From contig CAZTAO010000060.1 in NCBI GenBank assembly GCA_964611645.1, forward strand, positions 1 to 29,337: a stretch of 29,337 bases of DNA. The letters are read 5' to 3'. The translations under genes and the position numbers were made by a program. Below, piece by piece: positions 22,075-28,896 of the stretch. Below the pieces are notes generated by a model. It did no database searches. It was not told the DNA's origin and worked only from the letters and a program-made list of their open reading frames with translations. Each line of letters starts with the position of its first letter. Positions within the stretch are counted from its first letter, which is position 1. Origin of the DNA: CAZTAO01 sp964611645. Its GTDB lineage: Bacteria > Armatimonadota > UBA5829.

Positions 22075-22878
22075 TTGGATGGGAAGACCCTCAGGCATAG
22101 TTTCGACAGCCTTTCCGGTCAGAATGCAGTTCATTTGGTGAGCGCTTGGGCCAGTGAGAGCGGGCTGGCGCTGGGCCAGGTAAGAGTCGATGGCAAGAGC
22201 AACGAGATCACCGCGTTGCCAGCCTTGCTGAAGATGATCGATGTCAAAGGCCGGGTTGTGACAATGGATGCTATGGGCTGCCAGAAAGAGTTGGCGAGAG
22301 AGATCACTGATCGCGGGGGCGACTATGTGATGTGTCTCAAAGGCAATCAGGGGAGTCTGCACGATGATGTGAAGTTCTTCTTTGACGAGGCTGCCCAGGC
22401 TCAGTATGAAGACGTAGAGTATGCTTACCGCGAAACCGTTGAAAAGGATCACGGAAGAATTGAGACCCGCAAGTGCTGGGTGGTTGAAGAAGACGCCATC
22501 GACTGGCTTGAATGTCGAGGAGAATGGGCCGGCATCAAGAGCATCGGCGCAATCGAGGCAACCAGGAAGATAGCAGGCAAAACAACGTCCGAGACCAGAT
22601 ACTTCATCAGCAGTCTTGCTGGAAGCGCTGAAAGGTTTGCTAACGCGGTCCGAGAGCACTGGGCAATCGAAAACTCTCTTCACTATGTTCTCGACGTGAC
22701 ATTCAACGAAGACAAGAGCAGAGTCCGCAAGGACAACGCTCCGGAGAACCTCGCCATACTCCGTAAAATAGCTATCAACGCCGCCAACAGAGAGAATACG
22801 CCCAAGCTCAGCGTCAAAAGAAAACTACGCAAGGCGGCACTAGACAGCACATACCTGGAAAGGATGCTCGTCAGTTAG
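22075..22878 (+). CDS. ISAs1 transposase, catalytic part (frame-disrupted)
   Basis: The 267 residues carry the whole DDE catalytic core. Asp2 is in DGKTLRHS, Asp65 in VVTMDAMGCQKE and Glu199 in HWAIENSLHYVLDVTF, followed by the NAPENLAILRKIA helix. The frame opens only after TGA 22048-22050. The first codon listed here is TTG 22075, with GAGG 8 bases upstream, so a restart after the upstream TAA at 22067 is conceivable. Otherwise the gene is a pseudogene split from the N-terminal part at 21752. The C-terminus (LERMLVS) ends inside the right inverted-repeat region, as usual for compact insertion sequences. Confidence 0.85.
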   Translation: MDGKTLRHSFDSLSGQNAVHLVSAWASESGLALGQVRVDGKSNEITALPALLKMIDVKGRVVTMDAMGCQKELAREITDRGGDYVMCLKGNQGSLHDDVKFFFDEAAQAQYEDVEYAYRETVEKDHGRIETRKCWVVEEDAIDWLECRGEWAGIKSIGAIEATRKIAGKTTSETRYFISSLAGSAERFANAVREHWAIENSLHYVLDVTFNEDKSRVRKDNAPENLAILRKIAINAANRENTPKLSVKRKLRKAALDSTYLERMLVS

Positions 22879-22892
22879 ATGCGTTCGCCCTG

Positions 22893-22902
22893 TTGATTTG
22901 AC
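22893..22902. repeat. Right target-site duplication of the insertion sequence
   Basis: TTGATTTGAC follows the right inverted repeat. Its last five bases, TTGAC, are also the start of the -35 box of the HIT operon. Confidence 0.7.
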
Positions 22903-22926
22903 GCAGTGGCTGGTTTGCGGTAGATT
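22898..22926 (+). promoter_or_regulatory. Sigma-70 promoter of the HIT-UDG operon
   Basis: -35 TTGACG (22898-22903), 17 bp, -10 TAGATT (22921-22926). The predicted start is near 22933. The -35 lies within the target duplication created by the insertion sequence. Confidence 0.6.
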
Positions 22927-22955
22927 ATGGGTGAACATCAACAGGAGCGCATAGA

Positions 22956-23444
22956 ATGGAAAGAATGTGGGCGCCGTGGCGGCTGGAATATATAGTGAAA
23001 GACAAGCCGGATGGCTGCATTTTCTGCATGTTTCCCAGCGAGGACAGGAGTGAGGATGAGAAGAACCACATCCTCTGCCGAGGCGAGCGCTCGTTCGTGA
23101 TAATGAACGCATTCCCTTACTCCAACGGCCACCTGCTGGTCGCTCCTTATCGGCATATCGACAAGCTGGATGAGCTTACTTGCGAAGAGACTGCGGAGAT
23201 GATGCAGCTCAGCAAGAAGTGCGTGGTCGCGCTTCGGGCCATCTGCAACCCTGACGGCTTCAATATCGGAATCAACCAGGGCACGGCGGCGGGCGCGGGC
23301 ATAGCCGACCACATCCACCTGCATGTTGTCCCTCGCTGGAATGGAGACGTCAACTTCATGCCGGTCTTCGCGGATGTGAAGGTCATTCCGGAAGCTCTGG
23401 CAACAACCTACACCAAGCTCAAACCCCATTTCAAGCAGGACTAG
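22956..23444 (+). CDS. HIT-family nucleotide hydrolase/phosphorylase, 162 aa
   Basis: AGGAG lies 8 bases before the ATG. The catalytic histidine triad is HIHLH (119, 121, 123), in IADHIHLHVVPRW. The N-terminal MERMWAPWRLEYI and the CIFC pair (Cys21, Cys24) are typical of the Ap4A-phosphorylase-like branch of the family, where the Cys pair helps bind zinc. Members split dinucleoside polyphosphates or nucleotidylated compounds. The length is usual. The stop codon directly abuts the start of the uracil-DNA glycosylase gene, so both form one transcription unit from the promoter at 22898. The exact substrate cannot be told. Confidence 0.92.
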   Translation: MERMWAPWRLEYIVKDKPDGCIFCMFPSEDRSEDEKNHILCRGERSFVIMNAFPYSNGHLLVAPYRHIDKLDELTCEETAEMMQLSKKCVVALRAICNPDGFNIGINQGTAAGAGIADHIHLHVVPRWNGDVNFMPVFADVKVIPEALATTYTKLKPHFKQD

Positions 23445-24140
23445 ATGATAAACAGAGAAGACAACGGGATAACTCAGGAACTTGATGCCGTTCGCGAGCA
23501 GTGCCTGGTATGCGCCAAGTGCAGGCTCAGCGAGACTCGCCGCAACGTGGTATTCGGCGAAGGCAACCCTCTCAGCCCGCTGATGATAGTTGGCGAGGGG
23601 CCGGGGGAGAATGAGGACAAGACCGGTAGGCCGTTTGTCGGTCGCGCCGGGCAGCTTCTGGATGAGTGCCTGGCGGAGTGCAAGATGGACCGGCGGCATG
23701 TCTTCATCTGCAACGTGGTCAAGTGTCGGGCATGCGAGTTCAACAACGGCCGCGCCAGAAACCGCCCCCCGATGCAGGATGAGATAGATACCTGCACCCC
23801 GTGGCTGATGGAGCAGATACGGATCATCAAGCCACTGGTGATTATGAGCCTGGGCGCGCCGTCCGCTAAGTTCATAATCAAGAAAGACTTCAAGATGACC
23901 GTCGAGCGCGGCATATTCTTTCCCACCCAATATGCCCCGATAGCTATCGCCGGCCTTCACCCTGCCTACATACTGCGGCAGATGGGGGCAGTCTACGACG
24001 GCGGCCGCTCCCTGCTCGTCTCCGACATAGACTCCGCCCGCAAGAAAGTGATTGAGCTGCAGAAGCAGATGGACCAAGAGGCGGAAGAGAAACGGAAGGC
24101 AGAGGCCCCTAAGGTGGTCGAGCAGCCGAGTTTGTTTTGA
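23445..24140 (+). CDS. Family-4 uracil-DNA glycosylase with 4Fe-4S cluster, 231 aa
   Basis: The enzyme removes uracil from DNA to start base-excision repair. The four cluster cysteines are Cys23 and Cys26 (CAKC), Cys94 (NVVKC) and Cys117 (DTCTPW). The active-site motif GEGPGENEDKTGRPFVG (50-66) and the late motif LHPAYILRQ (171-179) are intact. An insertion of a few residues follows Cys94 (RACEFNNGRARNRPP), longer than the common RPPGNR version. The C-terminal 35 residues form a charged helix (QKQMDQEAEEKRKAEAP), possibly a protein-contact tail. The start codon immediately follows the HIT stop. A metallophosphoesterase gene follows after 21 bp. Confidence 0.93.
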   Translation: MINREDNGITQELDAVREQCLVCAKCRLSETRRNVVFGEGNPLSPLMIVGEGPGENEDKTGRPFVGRAGQLLDECLAECKMDRRHVFICNVVKCRACEFNNGRARNRPPMQDEIDTCTPWLMEQIRIIKPLVIMSLGAPSAKFIIKKDFKMTVERGIFFPTQYAPIAIAGLHPAYILRQMGAVYDGGRSLLVSDIDSARKKVIELQKQMDQEAEEKRKAEAPKVVEQPSLF

Positions 24141-24161
24141 GGATTGTGGTAACATAGACCT

Positions 24162-25118
24162 ATGCGGAAGCTCTTCTCCAGACGCAGAAGAACCAACACG
24201 AGACGCCTCGTTCGAGGGCTGCTGATTGCCTTAGCGATAGTGGTTGTGGTTGGCATTGGCATCCTTACCTATAGCCAGACTCTGCAGGTCACCCGGTACA
24301 CTGTTTCCACGCCCAACCTTCCGCACGGCGACGATGGCCTGCGGATTGTGCAGATCAGCGATCTTCACAGGCGGCAGGCGGTGCCGGATATGTTTATTAG
24401 GAGCGCTGTGGCTGCCGCTCAAAGAGAGAAGCCTGACCTGGTTGTGCTTACCGGCGACTTTGTGTCATTCGGCAAAGGTAATGCCCAAGCTTGTGCCGAG
24501 TTGCTGGCCCCTCTCAAGGCGAGGTTCGGCGTCTACGCGGTGATGGGCAACCATGACCACTGGGAGAATGCCGCGGAAGTCACCAGGGCGCTGGAGGGTG
24601 TGGGAGTCAAGGTGCTCACCAACCGCAACGTCAAGATAGCAGGCGGCATATACCTGGTCGGTCTTGATGACCTGTGGTCGGGCAAACCGGATTTTGTGAA
24701 GGCGTGGCGCGGGGTGCCCGAGAACACGGCGCAGGTGCTGCTCTGCCACAACCCGCAGCCGGAGAAGATAACTCCTCACAAGTGCCTGATGATATCCGGC
24801 CATACTCACGGCGGCCAACTCAATATCCCCGGAGTTGCCCGGAACACCCTGCCTGGCCTGAGAAACGCGCGATATGTAGAGGGGTGGTACAAGACGGGCG
24901 GAGTGCGGATGTATGTAAACCGGGGCATAGGCAAGGTCAACCCTCCTATTCGGCTCTTCTGCAGGCCGGAGGTGACGGTATACGCCCTGTCCTCCAACCC
25001 CAATGACACAATTAGCTACAAGCAGCCGGAACCGGTCAACGGGGAGAAGACTCTCCTGTGCCGTATTACCGTTAAGCTTTACAAGCTGGCGGTGCTGATC
25101 AAGAAAGCAGTCACGTGA
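24162..25118 (+). CDS. Membrane-anchored metallophosphoesterase (YkuE-like), 318 aa
   Basis: A basic N-terminus (RKLFSRRRRTNTRRLVR) and one membrane helix (about 18-37) anchor a calcineurin-like phosphoesterase domain outside the cytoplasm. The di-metal motifs are complete: Asp67 and His69 (QISDLH), Asp99 (TGDFV), Asn130 and His131 (GNHDHW), His196 (CHNP), His214 and His216 (SGHTHGGQ). Related YkuE/LpxH-like enzymes act on phospholipids or other phosphodiesters in the envelope. No good ribosome-binding site precedes the ATG. The stop overlaps the GTG of the cyclase-family gene, so translation is coupled. Confidence 0.93.
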   Translation: MRKLFSRRRRTNTRRLVRGLLIALAIVVVVGIGILTYSQTLQVTRYTVSTPNLPHGDDGLRIVQISDLHRRQAVPDMFIRSAVAAAQREKPDLVVLTGDFVSFGKGNAQACAELLAPLKARFGVYAVMGNHDHWENAAEVTRALEGVGVKVLTNRNVKIAGGIYLVGLDDLWSGKPDFVKAWRGVPENTAQVLLCHNPQPEKITPHKCLMISGHTHGGQLNIPGVARNTLPGLRNARYVEGWYKTGGVRMYVNRGIGKVNPPIRLFCRPEVTVYALSSNPNDTISYKQPEPVNGEKTLLCRITVKLYKLAVLIKKAVT

Positions 25119-25891
25119 GCAGCAAGATGGCGCAGGTCATCGACCTGACACTCCCGCTGTCTGGCGGCATCCCGGTGTACCCCGGCGACCCGCCATTCAA
25201 GCTGAGTGTTCACGCTGACTTCAGTGAGTCGGGATGCAGGGTCTCGCGAGTGGAGATGGGTCTGCACACCGGTACGCACGTCGACCTGCCTCTGCACTAT
25301 CTCCCCCAGGGTGACGACGCCTCGATACTATCCCCGGACCGGTTCATAGGAGACGGGGTTCTGCTGGACTGCCCCAAGGCTGCCGGCCAGAGCGTGACTG
25401 TCGAGGATCTTGGGGGTTGTGATATCCGGCCCGGAAGCATCGTGCTCATCCGAACCGGGTGGGGGTCGCGTGCCGGGACGCCTGCGCTCTACGAAGAGAA
25501 CTGGCCGGGAGTTGGCTCGGAGGCCGTCGAGGCCCTAGTGGCGCAGGGAGTGAAGGGGATTGGGGTGGATACGCCGTCCATTGACTCCGCTGGTTTTGAG
25601 TCTGGTGGTTTCGACTCCGCTGGTTTCGACTCCGCTGGTTTCGACTCCGCTCAACCAGCGCAGGCTCGTTCGTTGAGCGAAGTCGAAACGAACTCTGGCG
25701 TGGCGGGGGAATCTGGTTTCGACTCCGCTCAACCGGCGCACAACATTGCTCTTGGAGCCGGAGTTCCCATCTATGAATGCCTGGTGAACCTGGGCGCGCT
25801 GGTTGGCCGCAGGTTCACGTTTGTCGGCCTGCCGCTTCGGATCGCGGGCGCTGAGGCATGCCCGGTACGCGCGGTGGCGATTATTCGCTAA
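25115..25891 (+). CDS. Cyclase-family metal hydrolase with an in-frame repeat insertion, 258 aa
   Basis: The protein belongs to the kynurenine-formamidase/cyclase family (metal-dependent hydrolases). The motif HTGTHVDLPLHY places His51, His55, Asp57 and His61 as metal ligands, and GIGVDTPSID (148-157) is the second signature. Between that signature and the C-terminal part (IALGAGVPIYECLVNLGAL) lie about 50 residues encoded by DNA repeats: FDSAG/FDSAQ units and QPAQARSLSEVETN. Relatives normally have a short stretch with a conserved His there; this His is not obvious here, so activity may be altered. The start is GTG 25115, overlapping the previous TGA; ATG 25127 is an alternative. Confidence 0.87.
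   Translation: MSSKMAQVIDLTLPLSGGIPVYPGDPPFKLSVHADFSESGCRVSRVEMGLHTGTHVDLPLHYLPQGDDASILSPDRFIGDGVLLDCPKAAGQSVTVEDLGGCDIRPGSIVLIRTGWGSRAGTPALYEENWPGVGSEAVEALVAQGVKGIGVDTPSIDSAGFESGGFDSAGFDSAGFDSAQPAQARSLSEVETNSGVAGESGFDSAQPAHNIALGAGVPIYECLVNLGALVGRRFTFVGLPLRIAGAEACPVRAVAIIR
25580..25731. repeat. Tandem and inverted repeat inserted within the cyclase gene
   Basis: The 15-mer TTTCGACTCCGCTGG occurs at 25609 and 25624, ending CA instead of GG at 25639 and again at 25717, with two degraded copies just before (25580-25608). GTTTCGACTCCGCTCAAC (25638-25655) is inverted at 25672-25689 with one mismatch. The 15-bp unit length keeps the reading frame open. Elsewhere such palindromes are usually intergenic. 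Confidence 0.85.
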
Positions 25892-25916
25892 GCCGGGGCA
25901 GCCGGAACCAAAATCA

Positions 25917-25996
25917 ATCACGAAAGCCCGAAATCCAAGAAAGCCCGAAAGAATCCGTTCTTGTTTCGTGTTTTCTTTCTTTCGTGTTTTCGTGAT
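25917..25996. repeat. Intergenic inverted repeat of ACGAAAG type
   Basis: ATCACGAAA (25917-25925) and TTTCGTGAT (25988-25996) close an element of 80 bases filled with GAAAGCCCGAAA-like units on the left and CTTTCGTGTTTTCG on the right. It lies between convergent genes and could terminate both. Related units occur at 27342-27373. Confidence 0.65.
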
Positions 25997-26009
25997 GAAA
26001 GAGTTTTGC

Positions 26010-27149
26010 CTAACCTGTCCAGCCCTCCGCCAGCCTGACCATTGTCTCGTAGTTGCGCATTGTGGTGTCGGTGATCTCTCGGCCGTAGGGCGCGGACGAC
26101 GGCATCAGCACGAACCCCTTGCCCTCGCCGGATGTGCCCTCTTGCAGCGCCTTTTCCACCACCTTCTCAAACATCGGCGGCGGCATGTTCTCTATGTCAG
26201 CTACCTCGATGTTGCCAAACAGAGTCAGATCTTTGCCATATTCGCGGCGGACATCTATCAACTCGACATCCCCCTGCGGCGGTGGCTCGATCGGGTCTAT
26301 TCCGGCCGCGCCCATCTCAATGAAGAACGGCAGGATGTTCTTCAGCCGCCCGTGGCAGTGGATCCTGGGGTAGCCGCCGCACTTTGCGATGGCCTGAACA
26401 ATCGGCCCGGTGTAGTTGACCACATACTCCTTGAATAGCCTCGGCGGCAGGTAGGGTTCGCCCGCATATTCCGCACCGACAACCCGCCACAGATGCCCGG
26501 GGAAGTCTTTCGCAACCTGCTCCACCAGGGGCTGCGTGTGCCTGGCGAACTTCTGCAGCAGTTGGTGGAAGAGTTCCGGCTCGGTAAGCGCGATTATGGT
26601 GTAATCTTCCATAGAGAACAGGTCAGCCGCCGAGCACAACGGGTCGCCGACATCCACCTGCACCACGCCGCCATCCCCCAACTGCTCATCCAATGCGACC
26701 AGGTTGGAGACATCGGGTATCTGGATGAACACTTCATCGGGAACTTCAAGGAACGCCTTGAGGTCGTCTGTATCCTTGAGCATATGCTGGAGGGTCCAGT
26801 TGGTGTTGACCTCCGGGTCCCTGCGCCTCAAGGTGGTGAACTCCCGCCCGGCGACTTTCAGGGTTGTCCGCATGAGCCTGGAGCCATTCTCCATGTACTC
26901 TTCATAGGAGTAGAATTCGCTTGTAGGCGCGTCCGGCAGGGGGGTAGTCATCGGCCCGGACATCCGCATTATGTCAGTGTGTTGGGTTGCGAGGTCCAAA
27001 AGAGGCTGCCAGGAGGGGCCGTTGTATACATTGAACGGGTCTGGGTCGGTTGGGTCCACAGCGAACCCGCCGATTTCGTAGAAGCTGACTGCGGCCCGAT
27101 CAACAGGCTCGCCGCGCAGGGATGCCATTATGCGTTCGCGTTTGGTCAT
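26010..27149 (-). CDS. Uroporphyrinogen-decarboxylase-like (URO-D) domain protein, 379 aa
   Basis: ATG 27149 is chosen, with GGGAG 11 bases upstream; the longer frame to 27224 would overlap the tRNA. The start MTKRERIMASLRGEPVDR is typical of the URO-D superfamily. The late segment RIHCHGRLKNILPFFIEMGA, with His264, Cys265 and His266, and IDPIEPPPQGDVEL resemble the MtaA/CmuA methyltransferase-like branch, in which such residues bind zinc, rather than heme-pathway HemE. Role: probably methyl transfer or an unknown reaction. It follows tRNA-Leu by 45 bp on the same strand and has no other visible promoter, so it may be expressed by read-through. Confidence 0.88.
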   Translation of the reverse strand: MTKRERIMASLRGEPVDRAAVSFYEIGGFAVDPTDPDPFNVYNGPSWQPLLDLATQHTDIMRMSGPMTTPLPDAPTSEFYSYEEYMENGSRLMRTTLKVAGREFTTLRRRDPEVNTNWTLQHMLKDTDDLKAFLEVPDEVFIQIPDVSNLVALDEQLGDGGVVQVDVGDPLCSAADLFSMEDYTIIALTEPELFHQLLQKFARHTQPLVEQVAKDFPGHLWRVVGAEYAGEPYLPPRLFKEYVVNYTGPIVQAIAKCGGYPRIHCHGRLKNILPFFIEMGAAGIDPIEPPPQGDVELIDVRREYGKDLTLFGNIEVADIENMPPPMFEKVVEKALQEGTSGEGKGFVLMPSSAPYGREITDTTMRNYETMVRLAEGWTG

Positions 27150-27194
27150 TGGTGGTTGGTCTCCCGGGATGATGTTGATGGGGGGATCATTGCC

Positions 27195-27278
<84 letters not shown>

Positions 27279-27287
27279 AACAACCGC

Positions 27288-27316
27288 AGTTTACCAGCCA
27301 GGGCAATTAGTGTCAA
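27288..27316 (-). promoter_or_regulatory. Sigma-70 promoter of tRNA-Leu
   Basis: On the minus strand: perfect -35 TTGACA (27316 to 27311), 17 bp, -10 TAAACT (27293 to 27288). The transcript would begin only 3-4 bases before the mature tRNA 5' end. Confidence 0.75.
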
Positions 27317-27341
27317 ACGCCGAAGCGCGAGGGAACCGGAT

Positions 27342-27373
27342 CACGAAAGCACGAAAGACGGAAAACACGAAAG
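27342..27373. repeat. Octanucleotide CACGAAAG repeat
   Basis: CACGAAAG occurs at 27342 and 27350, a diverged unit follows at 27358, and CACGAAAG recurs at 27366, all on an 8-bp period. It resembles the element at 25917-25996. The 307-base gap between tRNA-Leu and the Asp-box gene holds this repeat, the palindrome at 27381 and two divergent promoters. Confidence 0.6.
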
Positions 27374-27380
27374 GGGACGA

Positions 27381-27463
27381 CAATTGACATGGATGGACAG
27401 GATATACAGGAAGTCACGGGAGCATGGTTACATCCTGTTCATCCTGTATATCCATGTCAATTG
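27381..27463. repeat. Intergenic palindromic element (ACAGGATATACAGG type)
   Basis: CAATTGACATGGAT (27381-27394) and ATCCATGTCAATTG (27450-27463) are perfect 14-bp arms. Inside them ACAGGATATACAGG on the left faces CATCCTGTTCATCCTGTATA on the right. Similar elements occur between genes in many unrelated bacteria. A reading frame crosses it from 27424 but is not taken as coding. Confidence 0.7.
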
Positions 27464-27474
27464 CTTTTCGTTGT

Positions 27475-27503
27475 TTGACACGCCTGTTTTCCGATGCTAA
27501 CAT
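27475..27503 (+). promoter_or_regulatory. Sigma-70 promoter of the Asp-box protein gene
   Basis: Perfect -35 TTGACA (27475-27480), 17 bp, -10 TAACAT (27498-27503). The start near 27510 lies downstream of the in-frame ATGs at 27424 and 27502 and so rules them out as start codons if this promoter is the one used. Confidence 0.6.
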
Positions 27504-27585
27504 GTTGCAGTGTAGACACTGTTATGTATGTGCAGACAATATCCCGACTGCGGCGTGGGCCGTGGCGGACTTTGAGGATGGTAGA

Positions 27586-28785
27586 GTGGGGAAACTGAAT
27601 CCGGTTCCGACCAAGAGTTACAGAGCTTATAGCATTACCTCGCCGGAGTTGGCGGGGAAGATGGCAGAGTTCAAGTTCAGTCTGCGGGTGCGCGATTGCG
27701 GATACCCGGTCGCCACAGAGTGGCACCCGGTGATCCCTGAGGGGTGGGGGAAGTTCCCCCGGCTGCCGGTCCAGCGGGTGAGCATTTACAAAGGCAACGA
27801 GACCTACGCTTACAGCCACCACCAGGCAATAACCAAGTTCGGCGACAAGTATGTGGCGTCGTGGTCCAATGGCTTTCGGCACGAGGACTACATCGGCCAG
27901 GAGCCGCATTTCTCCTACTCCGACGACGGCATCAACTGGTCGGAGCCGGAAGTGATTATGCACTCGACGGTGGAATCCGAGGAAGTGCGAACCAACGCGG
28001 GAATGATCGCCGCCAATGGCAAGCTGTATTCCTATGCTTCGGTTGCCCACGACTACGGCCGAGACGTTTCTCCTCCCGGAATGTATTCGCTCAAGCCGCA
28101 GGTGATACCGCTCGAGGTTCACGTGACCTCCGACCTCAAGACCTGGGAGCATATACCCGACATCTGCGACAACATCCTGCTGCTGGAAGGCCCCAAGGCC
28201 GACAAAGACGGCAGATACATCTGCTCCGGTATGGATATGACCGATATGCACGCTATCGTTCTAATCTGGGACGATGCTTCTCAACTCGCCGACAAGCCGA
28301 GAGTAATCCACGTTGCTGACGGGCCTGATGGCGTGAAGGCTGAAGAGGGGACGTGGTATCAAACCGACGATGGCCGGATCTGGATTTATCAGAGGGACTT
28401 TGCTAACTCGCTGAGCCTCGCCCTCACATACAGCGACGACAACGGCGAGACTTGGAGTGACCTTCTTCGCACCGACTTCCCCAACAGCCTCTCAAGGGCT
28501 TATGCGGGGCGGCTGGATAACGGCAAGTTCTACATAGTGGGCAACAACTATGATGTCCTGCTCGACCGCTGCCACCTGCAGATGGCTGTGAGCGATGACG
28601 GCTATACATTCGACCGCCAGTACACCCTGGTAGACGGCCCCACCACCCGCCGAATCAACGGCCGACACAAGGAAAACGGCTACCAATACCCAAGCTGCTA
28701 CTGCGACGGCGACAAACTCTTCGTCATCTACTCGGTCAACAAAGAGGACATAGAAGTGGCGATTGTGGACGTGAGCGAGGTGTAA
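27586..28785 (+). CDS. Exo-sialidase-like Asp-box (BNR) beta-propeller protein, about 399 aa
   Basis: Three Asp-boxes mark a six-bladed propeller of the sialidase/glycosyl-hydrolase type: SYSDDGINWS (about 110-119), TYSDDNGETWSD (about 282-293) and AVSDDGYTFD (about 334-343). GTG 27586 is chosen because GAGG lies 8 bases upstream and the predicted transcript begins near 27510; ATG 27661 is an alternative. There is no signal peptide, so the protein is probably cytoplasmic. The family contains sialidases, other glycosidases and non-enzymatic members; the arginine triad of true sialidases cannot be confirmed by eye. A palindromic element separates it from the convergent Gfo/Idh/MocA gene. Confidence 0.85.
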   Translation: MGKLNPVPTKSYRAYSITSPELAGKMAEFKFSLRVRDCGYPVATEWHPVIPEGWGKFPRLPVQRVSIYKGNETYAYSHHQAITKFGDKYVASWSNGFRHEDYIGQEPHFSYSDDGINWSEPEVIMHSTVESEEVRTNAGMIAANGKLYSYASVAHDYGRDVSPPGMYSLKPQVIPLEVHVTSDLKTWEHIPDICDNILLLEGPKADKDGRYICSGMDMTDMHAIVLIWDDASQLADKPRVIHVADGPDGVKAEEGTWYQTDDGRIWIYQRDFANSLSLALTYSDDNGETWSDLLRTDFPNSLSRAYAGRLDNGKFYIVGNNYDVLLDRCHLQMAVSDDGYTFDRQYTLVDGPTTRRINGRHKENGYQYPSCYCDGDKLFVIYSVNKEDIEVAIVDVSEV

Positions 28786-28800
28786 CACCCTCCAAGGGTT

Positions 28801-28888
28801 GTCATTCCGAGGAGGAACGACGAGGAATCTGCTTTTCGTAACCCAGACATGGGAGCCAAAGCAGATTCCTCACTGCGTTCGGAATGAC
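28801..28888. repeat. Palindromic intergenic element (GTCATTCCGA type)
   Basis: GTCATTCCGA (28801-28810) pairs with TCGGAATGAC (28879-28888), and GAGGAATCTGCTTT (28822-28835) pairs with AAAGCAGATTCCTC (28858-28871). The nested arms predict a long hairpin between two convergent genes, suited to bidirectional termination. I recall the motif as common between genes in several phyla. Confidence 0.75.
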
Positions 28889-28896
28889 TACACTTG

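Larger units (their letters stand above)
21593..22892 (+). mobile_element. ISAs1-family insertion sequence, 1300 bp
   Basis: Perfect 18-bp terminal inverted repeats bound the element: CAGGGCGAACGCATCTAA (21593-21610) and its complement (22875-22892). It contains one transposase gene on the plus strand, read in two frames, and is flanked by a 10-bp near-duplication of the target. Length, CAGGGC-type ends and transposase type all fit ISAs1. It sits between the divergent MFS and HIT-operon promoters without destroying either. Confidence 0.93.

Noticed and set aside
27424..27585. N-terminal extension of the Asp-box protein
   Set aside because: The frame crosses a palindromic repeat and the -35/-10 of the likely promoter, so it would begin upstream of the transcript start.
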